NCBI GenBank assembly: GCA_031272715.1
Contig: JAISTH010000071.1
Location: 1 to 64,000 of the forward strand
Length of the DNA: 64,000 bases
Direction of reading: 5' to 3'
From: Desulfovibrio sp.
Lineage (GTDB): Bacteria; Desulfobacterota; Desulfovibrionia; Desulfovibrionales; Desulfovibrionaceae
Position numbers and translations under genes: made by a program. Below the pieces are notes generated by a model, which worked only from the letters and a program-made list of their open reading frames with translations, had not been told where the DNA came from and made no database searches. Positions 20,364 through 29,288 of the stretch are shown here, in pieces; within the stretch, counting starts at the first letter, position 1, and each line of letters opens with the position of its first letter.

Positions 20364-20430
20364 ACCAGCACAGGCATCGCGCGTACTGGTCCACGCATGC
20401 GACCAGCACAGGTTTCGCACGTACTGGACC
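20364..20430 (+). repeat. Palindromic repeat pair II (copies 5 and 6)
   Basis: Units 20364-20392 and 20402-20430 each run from ACCAGCACAGG to CGTACTGG(T/A)CC, again with a nine-base gap and 38-base period. In both pairs the first unit ends TGGTCC and the second TGGACC. That suggests the pair, rather than the single unit, was duplicated. Confidence 0.85.
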
Positions 20431-20581
20431 ACATGGCCACGCAGGGCCGCATGTGGAAAAGCCCTAGCCCCTCCGCAATCCCGGTCGCACGACAGGACGC
20501 GAACTCCCGCGAGACGCCCCTGGACGCGCCGCCTTCAGACGGTTCGTACCCGAGGCGACCTGCTGTCGCTCATCTCCGCCC

Positions 20582-21946
20582 TCACCAGCTCATGCCGGCG
20601 ATGAAGATGCAGGCGATGGCCGTCGGCGCGAGATAGCGCAGGCTCCAGATCCACACCTTGCAGAGGGCGAAGGGAACCTTCCCGTCGTTGGTGATCTCCC
20701 GGATGGCCCCGGATCGCCAGACCCAGCCCGTGAAGATGCAGAGCAGGAAGGATCCCGCAGGCAACATCATGTTGTTGCAGAGGTGGTCCAAGGCGTCGAG
20801 GAAGTCCTTCGACTTGTCGAAGAGGGTGACCTTCGGCGGACCGCTCAGGGAAAGGGCGGAATACCCGCCCAGGAGCAGGACGATCAGCCCCGCCAGACAG
20901 ACGGCCCTGGTGCGGGAGATGTGGAACCGTTCCATGGTGAAGGCCACTGCGACCTCGAAGAGGGAAGCCGCGGAAGTGACGGCGGCAAGGAAGAGCAGCA
21001 TGAAGAAGAGGAACGAGAAGAGGGACCCCGCCGGCATCTTGCTGAACACCGTCGGCAGGGTGATGAAGGACAGGCCGATGCCGGCGTTCGGTTCGAACCC
21101 CATGGCGAAGACGGCGGGGAAGATGGCGAAGCCGGCGAGAAAGGCCGCCAGCGTGTCCAGGGATGCGGTCCAGAGGCCGGCCGCCGGAAGGTGTTCCTCG
21201 CTGTTCGTGTAGCTGCCGTAAGTCAGCATGATCCCGAGGCCGAGGGACAGGGAGAGGAAGCACTGCCCGAGGGCGTCGAGGTAGATCGTGGAATCCAGCA
21301 ACCGGTTCCAGTCGGGTTTGAGATAGAACTCCAGTCCGGCGCCGGCGCCGGGAAGCGTGACGGCTCGCACTATGAGGCAGAGCATGATCGCCAGCAGCAG
21401 CGGCATCATGAACTTGCAGCACCGTTCTATGCCCTTGCCGACGCCGCCTGAGACGATGAGTATCACGGCGCCCATGAACAGGAACTGGAAGAGGACGACC
21501 TGGTTCGGCATGCCGATGAACGCCATGAAGAACGCCGTGGAACCCTCGGGGGTCGTGCACGCCTCCATGAGGGAGATCAGGGACTCCATGGCGTATTTCT
21601 GCGTCCACCCCCCGATCACGTTGTAGTACGAGACGACGAGGAATCCGCCGGAGATGGTCGCCATCCAGCCGATGACGGCCCAGAGGGGGTTCACCTTCAA
21701 CGCGGCGAAGGCGAACACGGGCGCCCTTTTCGCGGCGCGGCCGACGGCCATTTCCGCGAGCAGCACCGGCAGGCCGATGATCAGGGCGATGACGACGTAG
21801 ACCAGAAGGAAGGCGGCGCCGCCGTCCTTGCCGACGAGATAGGGGAACCTCCACACGTTCCCCAGGCCGATGGCCGAAGCGGCCGCGGCGAGGATGAATC
21901 CGAGGCTGCTGCCCCACTCCTCACGAGGTTTTGAACTGTCGGGCAT
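20582..21946 (-). CDS. Sodium-dependent amino acid transporter (NSS/LeuT family)
   Basis: 454 residues with about 11-12 TM segments. TM1 holds the Na+/substrate-site signature SAIGLGNVWRFPYLVGKDGG, and MPLLLAIML lies in the TM5-6 region. It couples Na+ entry to amino-acid uptake in the inner membrane. The ATG at 21946 has GGAGGTG seven bases upstream. It is 75 bases downstream of ornithine carbamoyltransferase and probably cotranscribed, so arginine, ornithine or citrulline are candidate substrates. That link is inferred only from context. Confidence 0.9.
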   Translation of the reverse strand: MPDSSKPREEWGSSLGFILAAAASAIGLGNVWRFPYLVGKDGGAAFLLVYVVIALIIGLPVLLAEMAVGRAAKRAPVFAFAALKVNPLWAVIGWMATISGGFLVVSYYNVIGGWTQKYAMESLISLMEACTTPEGSTAFFMAFIGMPNQVVLFQFLFMGAVILIVSGGVGKGIERCCKFMMPLLLAIMLCLIVRAVTLPGAGAGLEFYLKPDWNRLLDSTIYLDALGQCFLSLSLGLGIMLTYGSYTNSEEHLPAAGLWTASLDTLAAFLAGFAIFPAVFAMGFEPNAGIGLSFITLPTVFSKMPAGSLFSFLFFMLLFLAAVTSAASLFEVAVAFTMERFHISRTRAVCLAGLIVLLLGGYSALSLSGPPKVTLFDKSKDFLDALDHLCNNMMLPAGSFLLCIFTGWVWRSGAIREITNDGKVPFALCKVWIWSLRYLAPTAIACIFIAGMSW

Positions 21947-22021
21947 GGGCGGGCACCTCCTCTCCTAGTTGCATGACATCGGACCGGCGGGGCACCTCCA
22001 TGGGCCCCGGATGGCGTTCCG

Positions 22022-23044
22022 TCAGTTTCCGGCGATCCCCGCATCCACTCCCGCGAGGGTCGCCACCATGATGGCCTTGATCGTGTGCATTCTGTTCTCG
22101 GCCTCGTCGAAGGCCCTGTTCCTGGGAGACTCGAAGACGTCGTCCGAGACCTCCATGGCCTCCACCCCGTACCGCTGGTAGATGTCCTCGCCTATCGAGG
22201 TGTCCCTGTTGTGGAAGCTCGGCAGGCAGTGGAGGAACTGGCAGTCTGGATTGCCCGTGAGGCGGACGACGGCGTCGTTGATCCTGTACGGGCTCAGCAG
22301 GTCGATGCGTTCCTTCCATACATGCTCGGGCTCCCCCATGGAGACCCAGACGTCGGTGTAGAGGAAGTCGCATCCCTTGACGCCTTCGGCAAGGCTTTCC
22401 GTGCGGAGTATCCGCGCGCCGGTCCCCCGTGCCTTGGCCGCTGCGGCCTCGTACACGTCGTCGCCGGTCCACAGGGAACGCGGGGCGACGGACCGGAAGT
22501 CCAGCCCGAGGATGGCGGAGCCCATCATGAGGGAGTTGCCCATGTTGTACCGGGCGTCCCCGATGTAGGCCAGGGTCTGGCCGGACAGGGGCTTCGGACA
22601 GCACTCCCGCATGGTCATCATGTCGGCCAGCAGCTGCGTGGGGTGCCATTCGTTGGTCAGCCCGTTCCACACGGGGACGTCGGCGTACTGGGCCAGGGCC
22701 TCCACGCGGCTCTGGGCGAAGCCCCTGTATTCGATGCCGTCGAAGAAGCGGGAAAGGACCCGGGCCGTGTCGGGCATGGACTCCTTCTTGCCCATCTGGG
22801 ATCCGGAGGGGCCGAGATAGGTGACCTGGGCCCCCTGGTCGTGGGCCGCCACCTCGAAGGCGCAGCGCGTGCGCGTCGAGTCCTTCTCGAACAGGAGCAC
22901 GATGTTCCTGCCTTGCAGGTGCCTCGGCTCCCGCTTATGGCGTTTCGCCTCCTTGAGGGCGCCGGCGAGGTCCATCAGCGCGGTCAGTTCTTCCGCGGTG
23001 AAGTCGCTTTCCTTCAGGTAGTCCCTGTTCAGCAGGCTGCTCAT
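22022..23044 (-). CDS. argF/arcB: Ornithine carbamoyltransferase
   Basis: 340 residues, the longer class. It interconverts ornithine plus carbamoyl phosphate with citrulline. The carbamoyl-phosphate loop STRTR is at 56-60 and HPTQLLAD and DARYNMGNS are present. The ornithine/catalytic HCLPSFH has Ser in place of the usual Ala. Linkage to an amino-acid transporter instead of other arg genes hints at a catabolic (ArcB) role, but the direction cannot be settled from sequence. The RBS GGGGAGG precedes the ATG. Confidence 0.92.
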   Translation of the reverse strand: MSSLLNRDYLKESDFTAEELTALMDLAGALKEAKRHKREPRHLQGRNIVLLFEKDSTRTRCAFEVAAHDQGAQVTYLGPSGSQMGKKESMPDTARVLSRFFDGIEYRGFAQSRVEALAQYADVPVWNGLTNEWHPTQLLADMMTMRECCPKPLSGQTLAYIGDARYNMGNSLMMGSAILGLDFRSVAPRSLWTGDDVYEAAAAKARGTGARILRTESLAEGVKGCDFLYTDVWVSMGEPEHVWKERIDLLSPYRINDAVVRLTGNPDCQFLHCLPSFHNRDTSIGEDIYQRYGVEAMEVSDDVFESPRNRAFDEAENRMHTIKAIMVATLAGVDAGIAGN

Positions 23045-23179
23045 CCCGAGGCCTCCCCCCGCCTTGAGGCGGCGGTGCGCAAGATCCGGGGGGCGGAAAG
23101 CCGTATGCCGGACCTCGCAGAAAAAAGATCGATTCTAGCCGATCGTGTGTGGCAATACCAGCTGTTTTTGCCGCATCTA

Positions 23180-23400
23180 CAGGGCGATTGCGTGAACGAA
23201 GGGCCGGCTAGGCCACTCAGGGCAATCCCCATGAAACTGCACCCGGCCGTCAATCGTGCCGGCGTTCGTCCCGCCGACCATCGCCGGAGGCGGATCGGCC
23301 AGAGCTTCCGAGGCGTCGGGTCGCTGGACGGAGAGCATGCAGGCAGGCCGCTGCCACAGACGCATACCCGCCAATGGGCTTCGGGAAAGAAGAACTTCAT
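23180..23400 (-). repeat. Dispersed repeat, copy B
   Basis: It begins (plus strand) CAGGGCGATTGCGTGAACG and contains GACCATCGCCGGAGGCGG, GGACGGAGAGCATGCAGGC and CGCCAATGGGCTTCGGG. All four blocks recur in order in copy C at 23890. No transposase and no clear terminal inverted repeat are seen. Confidence 0.75.
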
Positions 23401-23607
23401 GGGACGTGGCCGGGGACATCGCCTTCGAGAGATCGACCGGTGGCGATGGGAAGGGCAGTGGGATCCATCGCGCCTGCAGTGGGCCGTCGCGTCTGCAACG
23501 GGCGGGGCAGGGCCGTCAGACTTCACATTTTGTAACGGTTTTTCTTGAAAGCTGTCGAAAAAACTGATAGCGTGGCATACAGTGGCAGGTCCTCCGGACA
23601 AAAGCCC

Positions 23608-23697
23608 ATGGCCGAGCTCCTTTGGGAAGCATGCGCATCGGCGATCGGTTCGATCGTCGGTGTGGTTATCGGTGGTCTTTTGTTAAGGTGCATCTAG
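23608..23697 (+). CDS. 29-residue hydrophobic peptide, candidate type I toxin-like membrane peptide
   Basis: MAELLWEACASAIGSIVGVV continues IGGLLLRCI and stops at TAG. It is one predicted TM helix with small-residue packing (GSIVG, VIGG) and a basic end. The general layout recalls Ldr/Fst-type toxin peptides, but no specific homology is claimed. A weak TTGAAA with 17-base spacing lies about 60 bases upstream. A strong hairpin at 23730-23764 and a second one at 23805 follow. The RBS is poor. It lies between two copies of the dispersed repeat. Confidence 0.4.
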   Translation: MAELLWEACASAIGSIVGVVIGGLLLRCI

Positions 23698-23729
23698 CGA
23701 CGTCGGGTCGCCATCACCTGTAACGGAGG

Positions 23730-23764
23730 CGCCCCCAAGGACCGGACCATGGTCCTTGGGGGCG
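23730..23764. terminator. Strong symmetric terminator-like hairpin
   Basis: Perfect 14-bp arms (CGCCCCCAAGGACC / GGTCCTTGGGGGCG) with a 7-base loop, 32 bases after the 29-residue peptide gene. There is no T-run on either side, so termination efficiency is uncertain. It could be an mRNA-stabilising or antisense-RNA structure. Confidence 0.7.
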
Positions 23765-23804
23765 TCATCTGAGTAAACTACTATACTCGGAGGGCTTGCC
23801 CCAA

Positions 23805-23836
23805 GAGGGGTGGGATGTACTAGCATCCTGCCCCTC
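23805..23836. other. Second hairpin, possible small-RNA end
   Basis: GAGGGG(T)GGGATG and CATCC(TG)CCCCTC pair around TACTAG, and CGCTTCTTTCT follows on the plus strand. A TATACT box at about 23782-23787 lies just upstream. Together this could be a short RNA, but the evidence is structural only. Confidence 0.35.
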
Positions 23837-23889
23837 CGCTTCTTTCTCTGTAGCACAACATCAATCAAAATGTCAAGATCCTCGCCTGG

Positions 23890-24120
23890 GGCAGTGCGAT
23901 TGCGTGAACGAAGGGCCGGTTTGGGCACGCAGGGTCTGTCCGCATTAAACCGCGCCCGGTTCCGGCCATGCCGGCATCTGCCCACCGTCCATCCTTGCGG
24001 GTGATCTCCGGGAACGAGCCGTCGGGCCGTTGGGCGGAGAGCACGCGCGCAAGACCCATGCCGCAGATGCCATACCGCCAATGGTGGGGCTTCGGGGAAG
24101 AAGAGCCTATTCCATCAACG
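23890..24120 (-). repeat. Dispersed repeat, copy C
   Basis: It starts GCAGTGCGATTGCGTGAACG and shares with copy B the blocks GAACGAAGGGCCGG, CGGAGAGCA, ATACCGCCAATGG and GGGGCTTCGGG. It ends near 24120, 30 bases from the stop of the phosphopantetheinyl transferase gene. Confidence 0.75.
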
Positions 24121-24149
24121 CCATTTTTTTCAGTCGCCCTGACCCTGTC

Positions 24150-24782
24150 TCAGCCAAGATCGACCCGGACGAGGCGGTCCGGCAGGGGGGCGCAGGCGCA
24201 GACGGCGGCGGTGTATCCCTCCAGGTCGTCGTACACGCGTATTCTGGCATCGGGACGGCCCTCCACAAGGGCCCCGTCGCCATGCATCCGGAGGATGATC
24301 GCGGCGGGGTTGCGACCAAGACCGACGCCTTCCATCTTGAGGAAGCTTTCCTTGGCGGTCCATCGGGCATAGAATGCCTTCGGCGAGACGTCACCCCCGG
24401 CACGGCCCAGTTCGTCGGCGTGGAAGCCGGCCCGGGCCATGGCATCGTGATCCTCGGCTTCCCACCGCTCCAGGTCCGCCCCCACGTCGCTTTCGCAAAC
24501 GGCCAGCAGGACGAAATCCCCGGAATGGGAGAGGTTGAAGCACGGCCCGTGGTCGAGGGCGGGCTTGCCGTAGGGGGAGAGGCTGATGCGGCTCTCGGGG
24601 AGTCGCCCGTCGCGGCCCAGCAACCGGGCCAGCAGCACCCATGCGGCGAGGCATCGCAGACGGTCCCCGTCGTCGCGATACGCCATCATGCGGCCCATGC
24701 GGCCGGGGGGAAGGGTCTTCACCAGGGCCGCCCTGCGAGGCAGGCAGTCCCTGATGTCGGCATAGTAGGCGGCGGTGTTCAT
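24150..24782 (-). CDS. 4'-phosphopantetheinyl transferase (Sfp/AcpT-type)
   Basis: 210 residues. It moves phosphopantetheine from CoA to a serine of acyl- or peptidyl-carrier proteins. The family signature is present: SLSPYGKPALDHGPCFNLSH, then VGADLERWE (Mg2+ Asp/Glu) and ARWTAKESFLKMEGVGLG (the KESxxK motif). The ATG at 24782 gives a protein starting MNTAAYYADIRDCL; longer starts overlap the divergent upstream region. No synthase gene is nearby, so it is probably the general ACP-activating enzyme. Confidence 0.88.
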   Translation of the reverse strand: MNTAAYYADIRDCLPRRAALVKTLPPGRMGRMMAYRDDGDRLRCLAAWVLLARLLGRDGRLPESRISLSPYGKPALDHGPCFNLSHSGDFVLLAVCESDVGADLERWEAEDHDAMARAGFHADELGRAGGDVSPKAFYARWTAKESFLKMEGVGLGRNPAAIILRMHGDGALVEGRPDARIRVYDDLEGYTAAVCACAPLPDRLVRVDLG

Positions 24783-24921
24783 GGGGTCGCTGGGTGCATC
24801 GCCGCCCCCGGAAGGGGCGGACTTGCGGGTTGCGGCGTATGCCGAGGATAGCATCGGGGCCGGGGAAGGCAAGACGACGCCCTTCGGATATGTGCGAAGC
24901 GTCGCCATGGCAGGAAGGAAC

Positions 24922-25587
24922 ATGCTCTATCAGTTGTCTTCCGGGCACGGCCCGGTCGAGTGCGAGATCGCCGTCGGGCGCCTTGCGGACTGGCTGACGG
25001 TCCAGGGGCGCGGCATCGACGTGCTCCACCGGACGCCGGGCTTCGGCAGGGACGGTGCGGGCTTCGGGGCGTGCAGAAGCGTGCTGGTGGAGACGCCGGA
25101 GGACGTCGCCCTGCTTCCGGGGCCGGTCAAGTGGATTTGCGCAAGTCCCGTGCGCCCCGGCCACAGGCGCAAGAACTGGTTCATCAAGGTCGCCGTCGTC
25201 GACGAATCCGCGGTGGACGCGGAGTATGCGGACATCGGCCTTGACGGCCGCAATCCCGGAAAGGGGCGGATCACGATCTCCACATTCCGGTGTCCGGGAA
25301 AGGGCGGACAGAACGTGAACAAGGTCGAGACCGGGGTGCGGGTCGTGGACGCGCTGACGGGACTTTCGGCCGTCTCGGTGACCGCGAGGATCCAGCTGGG
25401 CAACAGGAAGCTTGCGCTTGAGCGGCTCCGGGCCCAGATACTGGAGCACAACGAGGGGCGGGAGAAAACCATCGCCAAGGGGCGGTGGACGACGCACAAC
25501 GAGCTTGAGCGTGGCAACCCCGTCGCGGTCTTTCAGGGGCTTGACTTCAGGCCGACGGCGGGGCAATTGCTGCTGGCGCTCGCCTGA
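24922..25587 (+). CDS. prfH: Peptide chain release factor-like PrfH
   Basis: 221 residues. It carries the catalytic GGQ loop (residues 128-130, PGKGGQNVNKVETGVR) but lacks the stop-codon recognition domain of RF1/RF2. The N-terminus MLYQLSSGHGPVECEIAV and length fit PrfH. PrfH is known to rescue ribosomes cut in the 16S decoding centre, usually beside RtcB-type RNA ligase. AGGAAGG precedes the ATG at 24922. No rtcB gene lies within this window, so this copy is uncoupled or its partner lies elsewhere. Confidence 0.88.
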   Translation: MLYQLSSGHGPVECEIAVGRLADWLTVQGRGIDVLHRTPGFGRDGAGFGACRSVLVETPEDVALLPGPVKWICASPVRPGHRRKNWFIKVAVVDESAVDAEYADIGLDGRNPGKGRITISTFRCPGKGGQNVNKVETGVRVVDALTGLSAVSVTARIQLGNRKLALERLRAQILEHNEGREKTIAKGRWTTHNELERGNPVAVFQGLDFRPTAGQLLLALA

Positions 25588-25676
25588 GGCGTCCTGGCCG
25601 CCGGAAATCCGCGACACCGGCCGAGGACGTCCGGCCCGCACAATCCACACAAAACTTCAGGAACAGATACAACGAC

Positions 25677-26948
25677 ATGGCTGACATCCGTTCGACCTAC
25701 AGCGAACAGCTGGATTTCTTCGGCCCCCAGGGCCCCAGGCGCCTTGCCGAGACCTTCGGCACGCCCCTCTATGTTTACAACGAATCCGTGTTGCGGAGCC
25801 GTTGCCGGGAACTCAAGGGGCTTTCCGCCCATCCCGGCTTCGGGGTCAACTACTCCGTGAAGGCCAACGCCAATCCTGCGCTGCTGCGGATCATCAAGGA
25901 CGAGGGACTCGTGGTGGACGCCATGAGCCCGGGAGAACTCCATCTGGATCTGGCCTGCGGCTTCGGCCCGGAGCAGATCCTCTACATCTCCAACAACAAT
26001 TCCCGGGAGGAGATGCAGGGCGCCGTGGATCGCGGCGTTCTGCTCAGCGTGGACTCCCTCGCGCAACTCGACACCTACGGCGCCGTGAACCCCGGCGGGA
26101 GCGTCATGGTGCGCCTCAATCCCGGCATCGGCGCAGGCCACGACAGCAAGGTTGTGACCGCGGGCAGCGAGACGAAATTCGGCATCTCCCCGGAGGCCAT
26201 CGACGATGTCCTGGCCCTGCTGCAACGCCACGGCCTGACCCTGGCGGGCGTGAACCAGCACATCGGTTCCCTCTTCATGGAGTCCGAAAGCTACGTCGAG
26301 GCCGTCCAGGTCCTGCTGGACATCGTCCGGGGACTCCCTCCGGACCGGTTCGCCACCTTGCGCGTCATCGACTTCGGCGGCGGCTTCGGCATCCCCTACA
26401 AAAAATACGAGGGGGAGGCGCGGCTGGACATGGCGGATCTCGGCCGGAAGCTTCACGAGCGCATCACCGCCTGGAGCGCGGCCACCGGCTACGGCGGACG
26501 CTTCCTCGTGGAACCGGGCCGCTACGTCGTCGCCGAATGCGGCATCCTCCTCGGAAGAGTGCAGGCCGTGAAGTCCAACGGTTCCACCAGATACGTCGGC
26601 ACGGACATCGGCTTCAACGTGCTGGCAAGGCCCGTGCTGTACGACTCCTTCCACGACATCGAGATCTACGCCGGATCCTCCGCCCCACGGGAAACGATTC
26701 CCCAGACAGTCGTCGGCAACATCTGCGAGAGCGGCGACATCCTGGCCAGGGACCGTCTCCTGCCCGCCATCGTCCAAGGCGACGTCCTGGGAGTCCTTGA
26801 CGCCGGGGCCTACGGTTTCTCCATGGCGTCCAACTACAACCAGCGCCTGCTGCCCGCGGAAGTGCTTGTGGGACTGGACGGCGCCCCCCGCATCGTCAGG
26901 CGGCGCCAGACGATCCAGGACATGCTTGCCTGCTGCGAAACCGTCTAG
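25677..26948 (+). CDS. lysA: Diaminopimelate decarboxylase
   Basis: 423 residues. It decarboxylates meso-DAP to lysine with PLP. Lys62 (in NYSVKANANP) forms the Schiff base. GGGFGIPY binds the phosphate, EPGRYVVAECG and CESGDILA carry substrate contacts, and AGAYGFSMASNYN closes the fold. The ATG at 25677 fits the family start. A MATE-type exporter begins eight bases after its stop. Confidence 0.94.
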   Translation: MADIRSTYSEQLDFFGPQGPRRLAETFGTPLYVYNESVLRSRCRELKGLSAHPGFGVNYSVKANANPALLRIIKDEGLVVDAMSPGELHLDLACGFGPEQILYISNNNSREEMQGAVDRGVLLSVDSLAQLDTYGAVNPGGSVMVRLNPGIGAGHDSKVVTAGSETKFGISPEAIDDVLALLQRHGLTLAGVNQHIGSLFMESESYVEAVQVLLDIVRGLPPDRFATLRVIDFGGGFGIPYKKYEGEARLDMADLGRKLHERITAWSAATGYGGRFLVEPGRYVVAECGILLGRVQAVKSNGSTRYVGTDIGFNVLARPVLYDSFHDIEIYAGSSAPRETIPQTVVGNICESGDILARDRLLPAIVQGDVLGVLDAGAYGFSMASNYNQRLLPAEVLVGLDGAPRIVRRRQTIQDMLACCETV

Positions 26949-26955
26949 CTCCGCA

Positions 26956-28383
26956 ATGCTCCGCCCGGACCTGAGCACCTCCCCGCGGGCGATCTGGCGC
27001 CTGACCTGGCCCCAGATGATCATGATGTATCTCATGTTCTTCATGGGATTCATCGCGGTCTGGGTCGCCGGCAGGATCAGCGCCGACGTGCAGGCCGCAC
27101 TGGGGTTGGTGACCCAGTGCACGGTGCTGCTCATGGTGGTGGCCATGGCCCTCTCCAGCGGCGCCATGGCCGCCGTGAGCCAGTCCCTGGGGGCCTTGAG
27201 GACGGTACGCGCGAAACGCTACGTGGCGGCCACCGTGGCCGGCGGATTCGCCTTGGGACTGGTGATCTGCCTGGCCGGACGCATCTTCGGGAAACACATC
27301 CTCGCTGGCATGCAGGTTCCGGAGTCCATCGCGCCGCTGACCTGGGAGATATGGCAGACATCCATGCTGGCGCTGCCGGCCCAGTACATCTATTCCGCGA
27401 CGGGGGTGATGTTCCGGGCGACGCGCCAGGTGCTGCCGCCTCTCTGGGTGGCGGCACTGCTGTGCATCGTGGACGGGGTCTGCTGTCTCGGGTGGGGGCT
27501 CGGATGGATGGGCATGCCCAACATGGGCTACATGGGGCTCGTCTGGGCCAACGTCACGGCCCAGTGGCTGGGCGCGGTCTGCAATTGCGCGCTGCTGCTG
27601 CGCTCGGGATATCTGGACTTCAAAAGCATCCCCACCCTGCGTTGGCTCAAGGCCGGCCTTCCCTATCTCGCCAAGGTGGCGCTGCCTGCGGGCGCCGCAT
27701 CCCTCGTCTGGCAGTCCGGCTACCTCGCCCTTTTCGTGCTGGTGGCGTCCCTGCCCTTCGACAGCGTCAACGCCCTTGCCGGACTCACCGCGGGGTTGCG
27801 CATGGAGGGGCTGCTTTTCATGCCCGGCATGGCCTTCAACATGAGCGTGGCGGTGCTGGTGGGGAACTGTCTGGGGGCGGGCAAGCCCGAGGAGGCCAGG
27901 CGGGTGGGTCTGAACATGGTGCTGGTGGGGAGCGCGGCCATGAGTTGCGTCGGGGCGGCGCTGTGGCCCTTCAGGCCGGAGATCGCCCGGATGCTGTCGG
28001 ACGATCCCGGCACCCAGCTGCAGATCGTGAGCTACCTGACCTACAATCTGCTTTCGACCCCGTTCTCCATAGGAAGCACCATCATGGGGGGCATCATGGT
28101 GGGGGCCGGCGCCACGCGCTACAACCTCATGATTTTCGGCGGCACCTTCTGGGGCGTGCGGATCCCTCTTGGGTGGCTGCTGGGGCACATGCTGTGGAAG
28201 ACCTCGTCGGGGGTGTTCCTTGCCATGCTGTGTTCCCAGTGCCTGCAGACGGCGATCATGCTCTACGTGGTCGTGCGGTGCGACTGGGCGCGGTTCGCGA
28301 TGCGGCATCACCACGAGCGTCATGGCCCGACCGGGGAGGGCCGGGCCGTGGTGAAGCCGGATACGTCCGCCAGTCGGACGTGA
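26956..28383 (+). CDS. MATE-family multidrug/metabolite exporter
   Basis: 475 residues with about 12 TM helices in two halves. The N-terminal WRLTWPQMIMMYLMFFMGF, GLVWANVTAQWLG and a second half with VGNCLGAGKPEEARRVG (typical NorM/DinF second-repeat loop) identify the family. It exchanges Na+ or H+ for substrates across the inner membrane. It follows lysA by eight bases without a clear RBS, so it is probably coupled. The substrate is unknown. Confidence 0.87.
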   Translation: MLRPDLSTSPRAIWRLTWPQMIMMYLMFFMGFIAVWVAGRISADVQAALGLVTQCTVLLMVVAMALSSGAMAAVSQSLGALRTVRAKRYVAATVAGGFALGLVICLAGRIFGKHILAGMQVPESIAPLTWEIWQTSMLALPAQYIYSATGVMFRATRQVLPPLWVAALLCIVDGVCCLGWGLGWMGMPNMGYMGLVWANVTAQWLGAVCNCALLLRSGYLDFKSIPTLRWLKAGLPYLAKVALPAGAASLVWQSGYLALFVLVASLPFDSVNALAGLTAGLRMEGLLFMPGMAFNMSVAVLVGNCLGAGKPEEARRVGLNMVLVGSAAMSCVGAALWPFRPEIARMLSDDPGTQLQIVSYLTYNLLSTPFSIGSTIMGGIMVGAGATRYNLMIFGGTFWGVRIPLGWLLGHMLWKTSSGVFLAMLCSQCLQTAIMLYVVVRCDWARFAMRHHHERHGPTGEGRAVVKPDTSASRT

Positions 28384-28525
28384 AGGTTCCTGCGGACAGG
28401 CTTTGGCGCACCGACAGTGGCGGAGTTGCGGCCGATCCGCGTTCGCGTCGGACATCGACTACCCCGTCATCGCATGCGTCCGAGGTAGCCAATTGCTTGT
28501 GGTTTTTTCCTGATGCGGATTCAGT

Positions 28526-29218
28526 TCAATTCTTGTGGCTCTTTCTCCATTGCCACGGTGGCATCGGGTTCCCATCCCGCCAGAGTCCGCGCCTTTCGGA
28601 CTTCGCACGGGATTCCATATGTTTCCAGCCGGAGCATTCGGGACGCTTGCAATATTGCGGATAGTACCAGACCTGTCCTGCCGCGAGAAGTTTGTCCTGA
28701 AGCGTGCTGCCGTCACGCAGTCGGATGATCGCCACGGTTCGACCATATCGGTCGGTATCGACAGGCTCCACGGTGACGGCCTCGGTCAGGATGAGGTCAT
28801 CCACGAATTCCTTGGCCTCTTGTCCATGGGGTTGCGCCTTTTCGGGAGCGTCAACGCCATAGAGACGTATGCGTGTTTCCTTGCCGGAGAGTCTGACTGT
28901 GATCGTGTCGCCATCCAGCACGCGCAACACCGGTCCAGTTGATGGGGCATGTGGAGGAGGCGGCGGCTCATGGGCCGATTTTTTTGATTTTTTATGTGTT
29001 ACGTGTTGTTCCTGTCCTCCGCCTCCCCCAGAAGCGTTGAGAGCAGCCAGCATGTCCGCCTGTGAGGCGAATTCCTGCCCTGCAAGAGGACCTCTATGGC
29101 AGTGATAGTTGCCTTGCTTGCGGTTGTGGTGGCAGCCGTAGCTGTCCAATCCGCCGCCATGGGCAAATGCAGCTGCAGGGAGTAGCAGCAGTATGCAGAG
29201 AAGGGCGATTTTTTTCAT
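28526..29218 (-). CDS. Secreted thermonuclease-like protein with N-terminal YHYH-type segment
   Basis: 230 residues. The signal peptide (1-19, MKKIALLCILLLLPAAAFA) is followed by GGLDSYGCHHNRKQGNYHCH, a His/Cys motif often found before SNase domains. A Lys/Pro linker leads to the SNase OB-fold: DGDTITVRLSGKETRIRLYG, VDAPE, DRYGRTVA and RGLWR. The catalytic Arg/Asp/Glu set appears present, so nuclease activity on DNA/RNA outside the cytoplasm is likely. AGGAT lies seven bases before the ATG. It opens the AT-rich island. Confidence 0.88.
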   Translation of the reverse strand: MKKIALLCILLLLPAAAFAHGGGLDSYGCHHNRKQGNYHCHRGPLAGQEFASQADMLAALNASGGGGGQEQHVTHKKSKKSAHEPPPPPHAPSTGPVLRVLDGDTITVRLSGKETRIRLYGVDAPEKAQPHGQEAKEFVDDLILTEAVTVEPVDTDRYGRTVAIIRLRDGSTLQDKLLAAGQVWYYPQYCKRPECSGWKHMESRAKSERRGLWRDGNPMPPWQWRKSHKN

Positions 29219-29288
29219 GGCTTTATCCTAGTTGTGGTGAGTAATTGACATGGGTATAGCATTGTATACTCTACAAGGATGCTAATTT

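Larger units (their letters stand above)
19725..20581. other. 850-bp spacer with paired palindromic repeats
   Basis: AT-rich to about 19880, then GC-rich. No gene is supported; the open frames cross the repeats and change frame between them. It holds four of the six 29-bp palindromic repeats. The rest has no recognisable feature. Confidence 0.5.

Noticed and set aside
20136..20430. CRISPR array
   Set aside because: Unit length (29) fits a CRISPR repeat, but the gaps are only nine bases within pairs and 161 bases between pairs, copies differ, and there are no cas genes.
19832..20636. Open frames of 140-236 codons across the palindromic repeats
   Set aside because: The repeats are read in different frames in each pair and the frames have no domain; the sequence behaves as a non-coding spacer.
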